Assembly (NCBI RefSeq): GCF_009932335.1
Contig: NZ_BLJF01000001.1
Coordinates: forward strand, 3,038,001 to 3,102,000
Direction: 5' to 3'
Source: Pseudomonas asiatica
GTDB lineage: Bacteria > Pseudomonadota > Gammaproteobacteria > Pseudomonadales > Pseudomonadaceae
Length of the DNA stretch: 64,000 nucleotides
Made by a program: the position numbers and the translations under genes. Positions 19,108 to 31,590 of this stretch are shown here, in pieces (the stretch's first letter is position 1; every line of letters starts with the position of its first letter). The notes beneath the pieces are model-generated. The model was given only the letters and a program-made list of their open reading frames with translations, was not told the DNA's origin and ran no database searches.

Positions 19108-19143
19108 AAGAAAAAGCCCCGCATCCTTTCGGATACGGGGCTC
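19108..19143 (-). terminator. rho-independent terminator of brnQ
   Basis: On the minus strand AGCCCCGTATCC pairs with GGATGCGGGGCT (one mismatch, loop GAAA) and is followed by TTTTTC. It lies about 65 bases after the brnQ stop. Confidence 0.85.
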
Positions 19144-19208
19144 TTGAGTTTCCACCCTTGGCGAGCACCCTTCGGCTTGTGGCCGGTGCCGCCCTCAGGC
19201 TTCGACTA

Positions 19209-20522
19209 TCAGGCCAGCGCTTCGCGCGGCTTGCCGAGCATGCGGTCGCAGGCCACGGCGCCAACCAGGGTCACCACCGAAGGCACCAGCCAGGCCAGGC
19301 CCTGGTCGCTCAGCGGCAGGTGAGCCATGAAGTCCGGCAGCACGTGGGCAATGCTGCTGCCCTTGATCGCATCGACCATGCCGAACAGCAGCGATACCAG
19401 CATCACTGGTGCCAGGATGCGGGTCGGCGAGTTCCACAGGTCCTTCACGAAGCTCAGCCCGACCACCACGATGCACGGCGGGTAGATCGCCGTAAGCACC
19501 GGGATCGAGAACATGATCAGCTTGGTCAGGCCGAGATTGGAGATCAACAGCGAGAAGCCCGCCAGAATCACCACCAGAGCGCGGTACGACAGCGGAAGGA
19601 TCTGGCTGAAGTACTCGGCGCAAGCACAGGTCAGGCCAACGGCGGTCACCAGGCAGGCCAGCGCGATCAGCACGGCGAGGAAACCGCTGCCCAGCGAACC
19701 GAAGGTATGCTGCACGTAGGCATGCAGTACCGCCGCACCGTTGGTAGCGTCAGCCGCGATCTCGTGGCTGGTTGCACCCAGTCGGAACAGGCTGATATAC
19801 ACCAGGGCCAGACCGACGCCTGCGATCAGGCCGGCAATGATGGCATAGCGGGTGATCAGTTTCGGCGACTCGACACCGCGCGAGCGGATGGCGTTGACGA
19901 TGACGATACCGAACACCAGGGCACCCAGGGTGTCCATGGTCAGGTAACCATCGGAGAAGCCCTTGGAGAACGCTGCGGCGGCATAGGCCGGCTGCGCTTC
20001 ACCAATGGTGCCGGCAGGCAGCGCGAAGGCGGCGATGCCCAGCACCGCCAGGGCGATGATCTTCAGCGGCGCCAGGAAGCGGCCCACGGTGTCGAGCAGC
20101 TTGCCCGGGTACATCGACACGGCCAGTACCACGAGGAAGTACACCAGGCTGTAGATGAACAGCGCCAGCGGGCTTTCGCCGGTCAGCGGCGCAACGCCCA
20201 CTTCGAACGATACGGTCGCGGTGCGCGGGGTGGCGAACAGCGGGCCGACCGACAGGTAGCACACGGCCGCCAGCAGGCCACCGAAGAACTTGCCGATCGG
20301 GCTGCTCAGGGCATCCATGCCGCCGCCGACCTTGGCCAGGGCGACCACGGTGATGACCGGCAGGCCCACGGCGGTAACCAGGAAGCCAAGGGCCGCCATC
20401 CATACGTGCGGGCCAGACTGCAGACCGACGATAGGCGGGAAGATGATGTTGCCAGCGCCCACGAAAAGCGCAAACGTCATAAAGCCAAGCGCCAGGATAT
20501 CCTGGCCTTTGAGAACTTTCAT
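19209..20522 (-). CDS. brnQ: branched-chain amino acid carrier BrnQ
   Basis: 437 residues with about 12 hydrophobic helices and the family start [17 protein letters not shown], followed by [10 protein letters not shown] and [19 protein letters not shown]. BrnQ (LIV-II system) is an inner-membrane Na+-coupled symporter for leucine, isoleucine and valine. It is a single gene with its own terminator and an unusually long intergenic region upstream. Confidence 0.93.
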   Translation of the reverse strand: MKVLKGQDILALGFMTFALFVGAGNIIFPPIVGLQSGPHVWMAALGFLVTAVGLPVITVVALAKVGGGMDALSSPIGKFFGGLLAAVCYLSVGPLFATPRTATVSFEVGVAPLTGESPLALFIYSLVYFLVVLAVSMYPGKLLDTVGRFLAPLKIIALAVLGIAAFALPAGTIGEAQPAYAAAAFSKGFSDGYLTMDTLGALVFGIVIVNAIRSRGVESPKLITRYAIIAGLIAGVGLALVYISLFRLGATSHEIAADATNGAAVLHAYVQHTFGSLGSGFLAVLIALACLVTAVGLTCACAEYFSQILPLSYRALVVILAGFSLLISNLGLTKLIMFSIPVLTAIYPPCIVVVGLSFVKDLWNSPTRILAPVMLVSLLFGMVDAIKGSSIAHVLPDFMAHLPLSDQGLAWLVPSVVTLVGAVACDRMLGKPREALA

Positions 20523-20826
20523 TTAAGGTAGTACCACACTGCTGAAATCGGGATTCGAGAGGGGATTTCCCTTTGGATGAGGGGAAATGCTGCCCGGCTT
20601 GATAGGCCAGACCCGTTTAGCGTGTCGTTCCCTTTTGGGGTACGGGCACAGAGTGAGCGCGTAATGTAACTGTTTTGTCAGGCAAACGCACTGGCACAGT
20701 GCTGCTTGTCCGATGTGCGTACATGTTTGTCGTCTGTGCAACCGAGGACAGCGAGAATTATCCCGATATTGGGAAGTTTGTCTGCGTGAAAATCCCTATC
20801 AAACCCATCGAAAGTTCTTCGCAGTT

Positions 20827-20933
20827 TGCACTGGCCCTATCGCCGGCAAGCCAGCTCCCACAGGAGACCTTCACAATCAGGGCCTGTGGTGATCTCCTGT
20901 GGGAGCTGGCTTGCCGGCGATAGGGCCAGTGCA
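20827..20933. repeat. REP pair with perfect 41-base inverted arms
   Basis: The segment 20827-20867 is the exact reverse complement of 20893-20933 (41 of 41 bases, read by eye), with a 25-base spacer. The core is CTATCGCCGGCAAGCCAGCT. It lies between brnQ and the suc operon terminator in a 483-base gene-free stretch; apart from this and the terminator I see nothing else definite there. Confidence 0.9.
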
Positions 20934-20954
20934 GGATTACCCAAGCCCCAGAAA

Positions 20955-20981
20955 CGACAAAGGCCACCCGAGGTGGCCTCT
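20955..20981 (-). terminator. rho-independent terminator of the sdh-suc operon
   Basis: On the minus strand AGGCCACC-TCG-GGTGGCCT forms an 8-bp stem with a 3-base loop followed by TTGTCGTTTC. It lies 25 bases after the sucD stop. Confidence 0.85.
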
Positions 20982-21005
20982 GTGCGCGTGGGGGGTGTAG
21001 CAGTA

Positions 21006-21890
21006 TTACTTCTTGACTTCCCAGCCAGTCAGCTCGGCCAGGGCCTTGCCGATGTCAGCCAGGGAACGCACGGTCTTCACACCAGCGTCCTGCAGGGCCG
21101 CGAACTTCTCGTCCGCAGTACCCTTGCCGCCGGAGATGATGGCGCCAGCGTGGCCCATGCGCTTGCCCGCAGGTGCGGTAACACCAGCGATGTAGGAAAC
21201 GACAGGCTTGGTGACGTTGGCCTTGATGTAGGCCGCAGCTTCTTCTTCAGCCGAACCGCCGATCTCACCGATCATGACGATCGCTTCGGTCTTCGGGTCT
21301 TCCTGGAACAGCTTCAGGATGTCGATGAAGTTGGAGCCCGGGATCGGGTCACCGCCGATGCCGACGCAGGTCGACTGGCCGAAGCCGGCGTCGGTGGTCT
21401 GCTTCACAGCTTCGTAGGTCAGGGTGCCGGAACGCGAAACGATACCGACCTTGCCTGGCAGGTGGATGTGGCCAGGCATGATGCCGATCTTGCACTCGCC
21501 CGGGGTGATGACACCTGGGCAGTTAGGGCCGATCAGGGTCACGCCCAGCTCGTCGCACTTGACCTTGGCATCCAGCATGTCCAGGGTAGGAATGCCTTCG
21601 GTGATGCACACGATCAGCTTGATGCCGCCGAAGGCAGCCTCCAGGATCGAGTCCTTGCAGAAAGGAGCCGGAACGTAGATCACCGAAGCGTCGGCGCCGG
21701 TAGCTTCCACAGCTTCTTTCACAGTGTTGAACACTGGCAGGCCCAGGTGGGTGGTGCCACCCTTGCCTGGGGTTACGCCGCCGACCATCTTGGTGCCGTA
21801 GGCGATGGCCTGTTCGGAGTGGAAAGTACCCTGCGAGCCAGTGAAGCCCTGGCAGATGACTTTGGTGTCTTTATTGATCAGGACGCTCAT
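21006..21890 (-). CDS. sucD: succinyl-CoA synthetase alpha subunit
   Basis: 294 residues. The CoA-binding N-terminus is [20 protein letters not shown], and the phosphohistidine loop is [14 protein letters not shown] (active-site His in MGHAGA). SucCD converts succinyl-CoA to succinate with nucleotide triphosphate formation. The ATG shares its first base with the sucC stop (TAATG), giving tight coupling and 1:1 synthesis. Last gene of the operon, followed by a terminator. Confidence 0.97.
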   Translation of the reverse strand: MSVLINKDTKVICQGFTGSQGTFHSEQAIAYGTKMVGGVTPGKGGTTHLGLPVFNTVKEAVEATGADASVIYVPAPFCKDSILEAAFGGIKLIVCITEGIPTLDMLDAKVKCDELGVTLIGPNCPGVITPGECKIGIMPGHIHLPGKVGIVSRSGTLTYEAVKQTTDAGFGQSTCVGIGGDPIPGSNFIDILKLFQEDPKTEAIVMIGEIGGSAEEEAAAYIKANVTKPVVSYIAGVTAPAGKRMGHAGAIISGGKGTADEKFAALQDAGVKTVRSLADIGKALAELTGWEVKK

Positions 21891-23056
21891 TACTTGCCCT
21901 CCGCAGCTTTGACAACTTGTTGAGCAGCGTCGGTCAGGCTGGTTGCCGCAATGATGTTCAAACCGCTTTCTGCCAGTACTTTAGCGCCCAGTTCGGCGTT
22001 GTTGCCTTCAAGGCGAACGACAACCGGAACTTTCACGCCGACTTCTTTCACTGCACCGATGATGCCTTCGGCAATCATGTCGCAGCGAACGATGCCTCCG
22101 AAGATGTTGACCAGAACGGCCGCGACATTGCTGTCGGACAGAATGATCTTGAACGCTTCGGTAACGCGCTCTTTGGTAGCACCACCGCCAACGTCGAGGA
22201 AGTTGGCCGGCTTGCCGCCGTGCAGGTTGACGATGTCCATGGTACCCATGGCCAGGCCGGCACCGTTGACCATGCAGCCGATGTTGCCTTCGAGGGCAAC
22301 GTAGTTCAGTTCGAACTTGGCAGCGTGGGCTTCACGGGCGTCGTCCTGCGACGGGTCGTGGAAGGTTTTCAGCTTCGGCTGACGGTACATGGCGTTGGCG
22401 TCGATGTTGATCTTGGCATCGAGGCAGTGCAGGTCGCCGTCGGCCTTGATCACCAGCGGGTTCACTTCCAGCAGGGCCAGGTCGTGATCCTTGAACAGCT
22501 TGGCCAGACCAACGAAGATCTTGGCGAACTGTTGAACTTGCTTGCCTTCCAGGCCCAGCTGGAATGCCAGCTCGCGACCCTGGAACGGCTGAGCGCCGAC
22601 CAGCGGGTCGATGGTGGCCTTGAGGATCTTCTCAGGCGTTTCGTGAGCGACTTTCTCGATGTCCACGCCACCTTCGGTGGAAGCCATGAACACGATACGG
22701 CGGCTCGAACGATCGACTACAGCGCCCAGGTACAGCTCTTTGGCGATGTCAGTGCAGGATTCGACCAGAATCTTGGAGACGGGTTGACCGTTGGCATCGG
22801 TCTGGTAGGTAACCAGATTCTTGCCCAACCACTGTGCAGCGAACGCCTTGGCGTCTTCTTTGCTGCGAACCAGCTTGACGCCGCCCGCCTTACCGCGACC
22901 ACCCGCGTGAACCTGGGCTTTTACCACCCACTCGTTCCCGCCGATCTTGTCGCAGGCTTCTGCAGCTTGCTCAGGGGTATCGACAGCGAAACCCTTGGAA
23001 ACTGGCAGGCCGTACTCAGCGAACAGCTGCTTACCCTGATACTCGTGAAGATTCAT
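21890..23056 (-). CDS. sucC: succinyl-CoA synthetase beta subunit
   Basis: 388 residues starting [19 protein letters not shown], the usual length. The ATP-grasp domain shows [19 protein letters not shown] and the ligase region [16 protein letters not shown]. With SucD it forms the cytoplasmic heterotetramer for substrate-level phosphorylation in the TCA cycle. It is separated from lpdG by 172 bases containing a hairpin but no clear terminator. Confidence 0.97.
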
Positions 23057-23175
23057 GCTTTTTACCGTCTTCGTTAGGTACTGCGCTTCGGCGCTGCGCC
23101 ATCACTGGCGCCGCACCACCTGTGACCGTTGACCCCGGGTTTTCCCGTGTGATCCGGTCCGGCGGACTTTCCGCG

Positions 23176-23199
23176 GTGAGTCATGCACGCAAGACTCAC
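23176..23199 (-). other. intercistronic hairpin between lpdG and sucC
   Basis: GTGAGTC (23176-23182) and GACTCAC (23193-23199) form a perfect 7-bp stem with a 10-base loop. No T-run follows. It may protect or process the long operon mRNA, or attenuate transcription into sucCD. The rest of the 172-base gap is GC-rich with no gene. Confidence 0.45.
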
Positions 23200-23228
23200 G
23201 ACGGGCAGCCCGCCGTGGTTTCTTATAA

Positions 23229-24689
<1,461 letters not shown>

Positions 24690-24713
24690 CTACAAGCCGC
24701 GGACCGCGCGGCA

Positions 24714-24731
24714 TGGCTTCCTGCGAAGCCA
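24714..24731 (-). other. intercistronic hairpin between sucB and lpdG
   Basis: TGGCTTC-CTGC-GAAGCCA forms a perfect 7-bp stem in the 93-base gap. Beside it is the short tandem AGCTACAAGCTACAAGC. There is no T-run, so processing or stabilisation is more likely than termination. Confidence 0.45.
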
Positions 24732-24758
24732 GGGCCGGCACGGTACGCAGCCAGAGGG

Positions 24759-25979
24759 TTAGATGTCCAGCAGCAGGCGAGACGGATCTTCCAGCAGGTT
24801 CTTGATGGTGACCAGGAAGGTTACCGCTTCCTTGCCGTCGATCAGGCGGTGATCGTACGACAGCGCCAGGTACATCATCGGGCGAATCACAACCTGACCA
24901 TTGATGGCCATCGGGCGCTGGATGATGTTGTGCATGCCGAGAATGGCGGCCTGCGGCGGGTTGACGATCGGGGTCGACATCATCGAACCGAAGGTACCAC
25001 CGTTGGTGATGGTGAAGGTGCCGCCAGTCATCTCTTCGATGGCCAGCTTGCCATCACGAGCCTTCTTGCCGAAGGTGGCGATGCCGTTCTCGATTTCCGC
25101 CAGGCTCATCGACTCGGCGTTACGCAGTACCGGTACCACCAGGCCACGGTCGCTGGACACGGCAACGCCGACGTCGGCGTAGCCGTGGTAGACGATGTCG
25201 TTGCCATCGATCGAGGCGTTGACAGCCGGGAAGCGCTTCAGGGCTTCGGTGGCAGCCTTGACGAAGAACGACATGAAGCCCAGGCGCACGCCGTTGTGGG
25301 TCTTCTCGAACAGGTCCTTGTACTTCGAACGCAGGGCCATGACTTCGGTCATGTCGACTTCGTTGAAGGTGGTCAGCATGGCCATGCTCGACTGGGCTTC
25401 GACCAGACGCTCGGCGATCTTGGCGCGCAGGCGGGTCATTGGCACGCGCTTCTCGGTGCGGTCGCCAGCGGCAACGACAACCGGGGCAGCAGCGGCAGCG
25501 GCGGCAGGCTTGGCAGCTGCAGCAGGCGCCGACTTCTTGTTGGCGACGGCAGCGACGACGTCTTCCTTGGTGATGCGACCACCTTTGCCGGTGCCGGCAA
25601 CGGCAGCCAGGTCGATGCCGTTCTCTTCAGCCAGCTTGCGCGCGGCCGGGGCGGCAACCGGGTCTTCTTCGCCAGCGTCGGCAGCAGCGGCAGCCGGGGC
25701 AGCAGCGGCCGGGGCGGCAGCTGGTGCAGCGGCGGCAGCACCGCCTTCAACGATCGAACCCAGTACTTCGTCGGACAGGACGGTGTCGCCCTCGCCCTTG
25801 ACGATTGCGCCCAGCACGCCGTCGGCGGTGGCCAGTACTTCCAGGACGACCTTGTCGGTCTCGATGTCGACGATCAGCTCGTCACGCTTGACGGCATCGC
25901 CCGGCTGCTTGTGCCAGGTGGCAACGGTGCCATCGGCAACCGATTCCGGGAAGGTTGGGGCTTTGATCTCGATAGCCAT
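24759..25979 (-). CDS. sucB: dihydrolipoyl succinyltransferase (2-oxoglutarate dehydrogenase E2)
   Basis: 406 residues. The lipoyl domain has the modified Lys43 in ETDKVVLEV. An Ala/Pro linker (about 82-112 and 140-165, repeated [12 protein letters not shown]) flanks the E3/E1-binding domain ([14 protein letters not shown]). The catalytic domain ends with [13 protein letters not shown], carrying the active-site His and Asp. It transfers succinyl groups to CoA in the 24-mer core of the complex. It is preceded by sucA with a 42-base gap. Confidence 0.96.
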
Positions 25980-26021
25980 TATCTGTGTTTCCTTAAATTC
26001 GGTTTCAGGTGCGCGAAGGCA

Positions 26022-28853
26022 TTAAACAGTGAAGGCGTCTTGCAGCAGTTTTTCCTGCTGTTCGGCGTGCTTCGATGCGTAACCACAGGCTGGCGCGGCG
26101 GAAGCGTCGCGGCCGGCGTATTCCAGGACCAGTGCCTTGTTGTGGCGGCCCAGGATACGGCGCATGTGGTGCTGGCTGCTGTACCAGGCGCCCTGGTTCA
26201 TCGGCTCTTCCTGACACCAGACCGCATGCTTGAGGTTGGTGTAAGGCGCCAGGATTTCGACCAGGTCGTCCTCAGGGAACGGATACAGCTGCTCGATACG
26301 CACGATGGCGATGTCTTCGCGGCCTTCGGCACGGCGTTTTTCCAGCAGGTCGTAGTAAACCTTGCCGCCGCACAGGACCAGGCGTTCGACCTTGGCCGGA
26401 TCGAGGTTGTCGATTTCCGGGATAACGGTCTGGAACGAGCCTTCTGCCAGGTCTTCCAAGGTCGAGATGGCCAGCTTGTGGCGCAGCAGCGACTTCGGCG
26501 TCAGCACGATCAGCGGCTTGCGCAGCGGACGGATGACCTGGCGACGCAGCAGGTGGTAGATCTGGGCCGGGGTGGTCGGTACGCAGACCTGGATGTTGTG
26601 CTCGGCGCACAGCTGCAGGTAACGCTCCAGGCGCGCGGAGGAGTGCTCCGGGCCCTGCCCTTCATAACCGTGTGGCAGCAGCATGGTCAGGCCGCACAGA
26701 CGGCCCCACTTGTGCTCGCCGCTGGTGATGAACTGGTCGATCACCACTTGCGCACCGTTGGCGAAGTCACCGAACTGGGCTTCCCAGATCACCAGCGCGT
26801 TCGGCGTGGTGGTCGAGTAGCCGTATTCGAAGGCCAGTACCGCTTCTTCCGACAGGAAGGAGTCGTACAGTTCGAACTGAGGCTGGCCCGGGAACAGGTT
26901 CTTCAGCGGTACGTAGGTGCTGGCGTCCTTCTGGTTGTGCAGCACCGCGTGACGGTGCGAGAAGGTGCCACGGCCGATGTCCTGGCCGGTCATGCGGATC
27001 GGGTGACCTTCGAACTGCAGGGTGGCGTAGGCCATGGTCTCTGCATAACCCCAGTTGATCGGCAAGCCACCGGCCTGCATCTTCTGGCGGTCTTCGTAGA
27101 TCTTGGCGACCTGGCGCTGGACGACGAAACCTTCCGGGATCTCCAGCAGCTTGGCCGACAGTTCCTGCAGGGTCTTGAGGTCGAAGCGGGTGTCGTGACG
27201 CGCGGTCCAGGCATGGCCCAGGTACGGACGCCAGTCGACGAACAGCTCGCGGTTCGGCTCCTTGACCAGGCTCTTCACCACGTGCAGGCCGTTGTCCAGC
27301 GCGTTGCGGTACTCGTCGATCTTGGCCTGGGCGCGCTCGGCATCGATGCGGCCGGCCTGGATCAGTGCCTCAGCGTAAAGTTCACGCGTGGTGCGCTGCT
27401 TGCTGATCTGCTGGTACATCAAAGGCTGGGTGCCGTTCGGCTCGTCGGCCTCGTTGTGGCCGCGGCGGCGGTAGCAGACCAGGTCGATGACCACGTCACG
27501 CTTGAACTGCATGCGGTAGTCGATGGCCAGCTGGGTCACGAACAGCACGGCTTCCGGGTCGTCGCCGTTCACGTGCAGGATCGGTGCCTGGATCATCTTG
27601 GCAACGTCGGTGGCGTACTCGGTGGAGCGCGCGTCCAGCGGGTTGCTGATGGTGAAACCAACCTGGTTGTTGATCACGATGTGCACGGTGCCACCGGTCT
27701 TGAAACCGCGGGTCTGCGACATCTGGAAGGTTTCCATGACCACGCCCTGGCCGGCGAATGCTGCGTCGCCGTGGATCGAGATCGGCAGTACCTTGTCGCC
27801 AACGGTGTCGTTGCGGCGGTCCTGACGGGCGCGCACCGAACCCTCGACCACTGGCGAGACGATTTCCAGGTGGGACGGGTTGAACGCCATGGCCAGGTGC
27901 ACTTCGCCACCCGGGGTCATCACGTTCGAGGAGAAGCCCTGGTGGTACTTGACGTCACCGGAGCCCAGCTCGTTCATCTTCTTGCCTTCGAACTCGTCGA
28001 ACAGCTCGCGCGGGTTCTTGCCGAAGGTGTTGACCAGAACGTTCAGGCGGCCACGGTGGGCCATGCCGATCACGACTTCCTTGGTGCCGTAGGAACCGGA
28101 GCGCTGGATCATCTCGTCCAGCATCGGGATCAGGCTTTCGCCGCCCTCGAGGCCGAAACGCTTGGTGCCCGGGTACTTGGTGCCCAGATATTTCTCAAGG
28201 CCTTCACCGGCGGTCACGCGCTCGAGCAGGTGGGCCTGCACGTCAGCGGAAAACTCCGGACGGCCGCGCACGCTTTCCAGACGCTGCTGGAACCAGCTGC
28301 GCTGCTCGGAATCGACGATATGGGTGAACTCGGCGCCAATGGTGCGACAATATGTCTTCTGGAGCGCCTCGAAGATCTCGCGTAGGCTCGCCTCCTCTTT
28401 GCCGATGAACAGGTCGCCGGCACGGAAGGTCGTATCAAGATCGGCATTGGTCAAGCCGTAGTGATTGATCGACAGGTCTACGGGCGCAGGACGCTGCCAC
28501 AACCCCAACGGGTCGAGCTTGGCAGCCTGATGGCCGCGCATGCGATAGGCCTGGATCAGTCGCAGAACTTCAACCTGCTTCTTCTCGTGTTCACTGCTCA
28601 CGCTCCCGGCGGATACCGGTTGGGCGCGGCGCTGGTTCTTTGCCAGCAGTACGAAATGGTCGCGGATTGTCGAGTGCGATACATCGGTAGCGGTGCTGCC
28701 GTCGGCGGGCAACTTCTGGAAGTAGGTGCGCCACTCTTCTGGCACAGCGTTAGGGTCGTGCAGGTAGAGCTCATAAAGCTCTTCCACATATGCAGCGTTA
28801 CCACCTGAAAGGTGGGCGCTTTCCCACATGCGCTGCATCACGCTTTCTTGCAT
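26022..28853 (-). CDS. sucA: 2-oxoglutarate dehydrogenase E1
   Basis: 943 residues, the normal E1o length, starting MQESVMQRMWESAHLSGGNAAYVEELYE. Thiamine-diphosphate features include GMAHRGRLNVL, the GDAAFAGQGVV motif and INNQVGFTI. Late segments such as GYEGQGPEHSSARLERYLQL are typical of the family. It decarboxylates 2-oxoglutarate and succinylates the lipoyl group of SucB. A 245-base gap separates it from sdhB. Confidence 0.97.
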   Translation of the reverse strand: MQESVMQRMWESAHLSGGNAAYVEELYELYLHDPNAVPEEWRTYFQKLPADGSTATDVSHSTIRDHFVLLAKNQRRAQPVSAGSVSSEHEKKQVEVLRLIQAYRMRGHQAAKLDPLGLWQRPAPVDLSINHYGLTNADLDTTFRAGDLFIGKEEASLREIFEALQKTYCRTIGAEFTHIVDSEQRSWFQQRLESVRGRPEFSADVQAHLLERVTAGEGLEKYLGTKYPGTKRFGLEGGESLIPMLDEMIQRSGSYGTKEVVIGMAHRGRLNVLVNTFGKNPRELFDEFEGKKMNELGSGDVKYHQGFSSNVMTPGGEVHLAMAFNPSHLEIVSPVVEGSVRARQDRRNDTVGDKVLPISIHGDAAFAGQGVVMETFQMSQTRGFKTGGTVHIVINNQVGFTISNPLDARSTEYATDVAKMIQAPILHVNGDDPEAVLFVTQLAIDYRMQFKRDVVIDLVCYRRRGHNEADEPNGTQPLMYQQISKQRTTRELYAEALIQAGRIDAERAQAKIDEYRNALDNGLHVVKSLVKEPNRELFVDWRPYLGHAWTARHDTRFDLKTLQELSAKLLEIPEGFVVQRQVAKIYEDRQKMQAGGLPINWGYAETMAYATLQFEGHPIRMTGQDIGRGTFSHRHAVLHNQKDASTYVPLKNLFPGQPQFELYDSFLSEEAVLAFEYGYSTTTPNALVIWEAQFGDFANGAQVVIDQFITSGEHKWGRLCGLTMLLPHGYEGQGPEHSSARLERYLQLCAEHNIQVCVPTTPAQIYHLLRRQVIRPLRKPLIVLTPKSLLRHKLAISTLEDLAEGSFQTVIPEIDNLDPAKVERLVLCGGKVYYDLLEKRRAEGREDIAIVRIEQLYPFPEDDLVEILAPYTNLKHAVWCQEEPMNQGAWYSSQHHMRRILGRHNKALVLEYAGRDASAAPACGYASKHAEQQEKLLQDAFTV

Positions 28854-29047
28854 GCTTGGTCACCCTCGGTTAGGGGACTGATCGGCGAGAGCCACAGCAA
28901 ACCTGGAAAAGTCCGAATACAGCGACTGAACCACGCCACTTGGATCCTGCTGATTTTCCGGGTACCAGCCCGGAAGCCCCTGCTGGTCTCATATCTTCAT
29001 AGGTAATGAACGCAGGCTTTGTGGGCCCTTGTTCGGGTTTTACCTCA

Positions 29048-29068
29048 GTGCGGGCTCACCACCCGCAC
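29048..29068. other. hairpin after sdhB
   Basis: GTGCGGG (29048-29054) and CCCGCAC (29062-29068) form a perfect 7-bp stem with a 7-base loop, 30 bases after the sdhB stop. It lacks a T-run on either strand, so it is probably not a full terminator and sucA can be read through. No separate sucA promoter was obvious in the 245-base gap. Confidence 0.4.
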
Positions 29069-29098
29069 CTCGGCTTACTGCAGGTACAACTCTTTGTA

Positions 29099-29803
29099 TC
29101 AGGTGCCGCTTTGCAGCAGCATGTTACGTACGTGGCCGATTGCCTTGGTCGGGTTCAGACCTTTCGGGCAAACGTTGACGCAGTTCATGATCCCGCGGCA
29201 GCGGAATACGCTGAACGGGTCATCCAGGGACGCCAGGCGCTCCTGGGTCTTGGTGTCACGGCTGTCGGCCAGGAAGCGATAGGCCTGCAGCAGTGCGGCG
29301 GGGCCCAGGAACTTGTCCGGGTTCCACCAGAACGACGGGCAGGAGGTCGAGCAGCAAGCGCACAGGATGCACTCGTACAGGCCGTCCAGCTTGTCGCGGT
29401 CTTCCGGCGACTGCAGGCGCTCGATGGCCGGTGCCGGGGTGTCGTTCTGCAGGAACGGCTTCACCTTCTCGTACTGCTTGTAGAAGATGCTCATGTCGAC
29501 GACCAGGTCACGAATGACCGGCAGGCCCGGCAGCGGACGCAGAATCAGCTTGTTGCCCTTCACCACCGCCGACAACGGGGTGATGCAGGCCAGGCCGTTC
29601 TTGCCGTTGATGTTCATGCCATCGGAACCGCAAACGCCTTCACGGCACGAGCGACGATAGGAGAAACCTTCGTCCTGTTCCTTGATCAGTGCCAGCACGT
29701 CCAGAACCATCAGATCCTTGCCGCCGGTATCGACCTGGAAGGTCTGCATTTTCGGCGCCGAATCGGTGTCCGGGTTGTAACGATAAACTTCGACTTGCAA
29801 CAT
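29099..29803 (-). CDS. sdhB: succinate dehydrogenase iron-sulfur subunit
   Basis: 234 residues. The three Fe-S clusters are visible: the [2Fe-2S] ligands in CREGVCGSDGMNINGKNGLAC, then CILCACCSTSCPSFWWN and CRGIMNCVNVCPKGLNP. SdhB passes electrons from the SdhA flavin to ubiquinone at SdhCD. It follows sdhA by 11 bases. A normal complete gene. Confidence 0.97.
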   Translation of the reverse strand: MLQVEVYRYNPDTDSAPKMQTFQVDTGGKDLMVLDVLALIKEQDEGFSYRRSCREGVCGSDGMNINGKNGLACITPLSAVVKGNKLILRPLPGLPVIRDLVVDMSIFYKQYEKVKPFLQNDTPAPAIERLQSPEDRDKLDGLYECILCACCSTSCPSFWWNPDKFLGPAALLQAYRFLADSRDTKTQERLASLDDPFSVFRCRGIMNCVNVCPKGLNPTKAIGHVRNMLLQSGT

Positions 29804-29814
29804 AGCGGCTACCC

Positions 29815-31587
29815 TTAGTAAGTCCGGACTTTTGGTTCGAAGGCTGGAACAGTCTTCGGCGCAAAGTTGACGCCACGCTTGGCGACGCGCTTCTCACCCG
29901 GGTAGTACAGGGTGTGGCACAGCCAGTTTTCGTCGTCACGGTCTTCGTAATCTTCACGGGCGTGAGCGCCGCGGGACTCTTTACGGGCTTCTGCCGCGAT
30001 GGCGGTAGCTTCGGCGACTTCCAGCAGGTTCTGCAGCTCCAGCGCTTCGATACGCGCGGTGTTGAAGGCCTGGGACTTGTCGTTGATCTTGACGTTGGCG
30101 ATACGGTCACGCAGACCGGCCAGCTGCTCGATACCCTTCTGCATGTATTCGCCAGTACGGAATACACCGAAGTAGTTCTGCATGCAGCTCTGCAGCTCGC
30201 GCTTCAGGCTGGCAACGTCTTCACCGGTGGTGCGCTCGTTCAGCTTGTTCAGGCGGTTCAGGGCAACATCGACGTCGGTGTCGCTGGCGTCGCGGTATTC
30301 CACGCCTTCGGTCAGCGCCTTCTCCAGGTGCAGGCCGGCAGCACGGCCGAACACCACCAGGTCGAGCAGCGAGTTGCCGCCCAGGCGGTTGGCACCGTGA
30401 ACAGATACGCACGCCACTTCACCTACGGCGAACAGGCCCGGGATGATGTGATCGTTGCCTTCGGCGTCCATGGTAATGGCCTGGCCATGAATGTTGGTGG
30501 CAACGCCGCCCATCATGTAGTGGCAGGTCGGGATGACCGGTACCGGCGCGACCACAGGGTCGACGTGGGCGAAGGTCTTGGACAGCTCGCAGATACCTGG
30601 CAGGCGGCTGTGCAGCACTTCCTCGCCCAGGTGGTCCAGCTTCAGCAGTACGTGGTCCTTGTTCGGGCCCACGCCGTTGCCGGCGATGATTTCCTTGACC
30701 ATGGAACGGGCGACCACGTCGCGGCCGGCCAGGTCTTTCGCGTTCGGCGCGTAACGCTCCATGAAGCGCTCGCCGTGGGCGTTGATCAGGTAGCCACCCT
30801 CACCGCGGCAACCTTCGGTAACCAGTACACCGGCGCCGGCGATGCCGGTCGGGTGGAACTGCCACATTTCGATGTCCTGCACCGGCACGCCGGCACGCAG
30901 GGCCATGCCCACGCCGTCACCGGTGTTGATCAGTGCGTTGGTGGTGGAGGCGTAGATACGGCCGGCACCGCCAGTTGCCAGCACGGTGGCCTTGGACTTG
31001 ATGTACAGGGTCTCGCCGGTTTCGATGCAGATCGCGATCACGCCAACGAATGCGCCGTCCTGGTTCTTCACCAGGTCAACTGCGTAGTACTCGTTGAGGA
31101 AGGTGGTGCCGGCTTTCAGGTTGCCCTGGTACAGGGTGTGCAGCAGCGCGTGACCGGTACGGTCGGAAGCGGCGCAGGTACGGGCAGCCTGGCCACCCTT
31201 GCCGAAGTCCTTGGACTGGCCACCGAACGGACGCTGGTAGATGCGACCGGTTTCGGTACGCGAGAACGGCAGGCCCATGTGGTCCAGCTCGAAGACCGCA
31301 GCCGGGCCTTCCTGACACATGTATTCGATAGCGTCCTGGTCACCGATGTAGTCGGAGCCCTTGACGGTATCGTACATGTGCCAGCGCCAGTCGTCGTTCG
31401 GGTCGGCCGAAGCGATGGCGCAGGTGATGCCGCCCTGGGCGGATACAGTGTGCGAACGGGTCGGGAAGACCTTGGTGACTACGGCAGTCTTGTGGCCGCC
31501 TTGAGCCAGCTGCAGCGCAGCGCGCATGCCGGCGCCGCCGCCACCGATGATGATGGCGTCGAAGGAAATGGTTGGAATGCTAGCCAT
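29815..31587 (-). CDS. sdhA: succinate dehydrogenase flavoprotein subunit
   Basis: 590 residues. FAD-binding [19 protein letters not shown] is followed by the covalent-flavin His in [11 protein letters not shown], the substrate-site [11 protein letters not shown], and the C-terminal [18 protein letters not shown]. SdhA oxidises succinate to fumarate at the inner face of the inner membrane. Adjacent to sdhD (3-base gap) and sdhB. Confidence 0.98.
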   Translation of the reverse strand: MASIPTISFDAIIIGGGGAGMRAALQLAQGGHKTAVVTKVFPTRSHTVSAQGGITCAIASADPNDDWRWHMYDTVKGSDYIGDQDAIEYMCQEGPAAVFELDHMGLPFSRTETGRIYQRPFGGQSKDFGKGGQAARTCAASDRTGHALLHTLYQGNLKAGTTFLNEYYAVDLVKNQDGAFVGVIAICIETGETLYIKSKATVLATGGAGRIYASTTNALINTGDGVGMALRAGVPVQDIEMWQFHPTGIAGAGVLVTEGCRGEGGYLINAHGERFMERYAPNAKDLAGRDVVARSMVKEIIAGNGVGPNKDHVLLKLDHLGEEVLHSRLPGICELSKTFAHVDPVVAPVPVIPTCHYMMGGVATNIHGQAITMDAEGNDHIIPGLFAVGEVACVSVHGANRLGGNSLLDLVVFGRAAGLHLEKALTEGVEYRDASDTDVDVALNRLNKLNERTTGEDVASLKRELQSCMQNYFGVFRTGEYMQKGIEQLAGLRDRIANVKINDKSQAFNTARIEALELQNLLEVAEATAIAAEARKESRGAHAREDYEDRDDENWLCHTLYYPGEKRVAKRGVNFAPKTVPAFEPKVRTY

Positions 31588-31590
31588 GGA

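Noticed and set aside
20675..20923. An 82-codon plus-strand frame upstream of brnQ
   Set aside because: It runs into the REP pair and has no ribosome binding site or domain.
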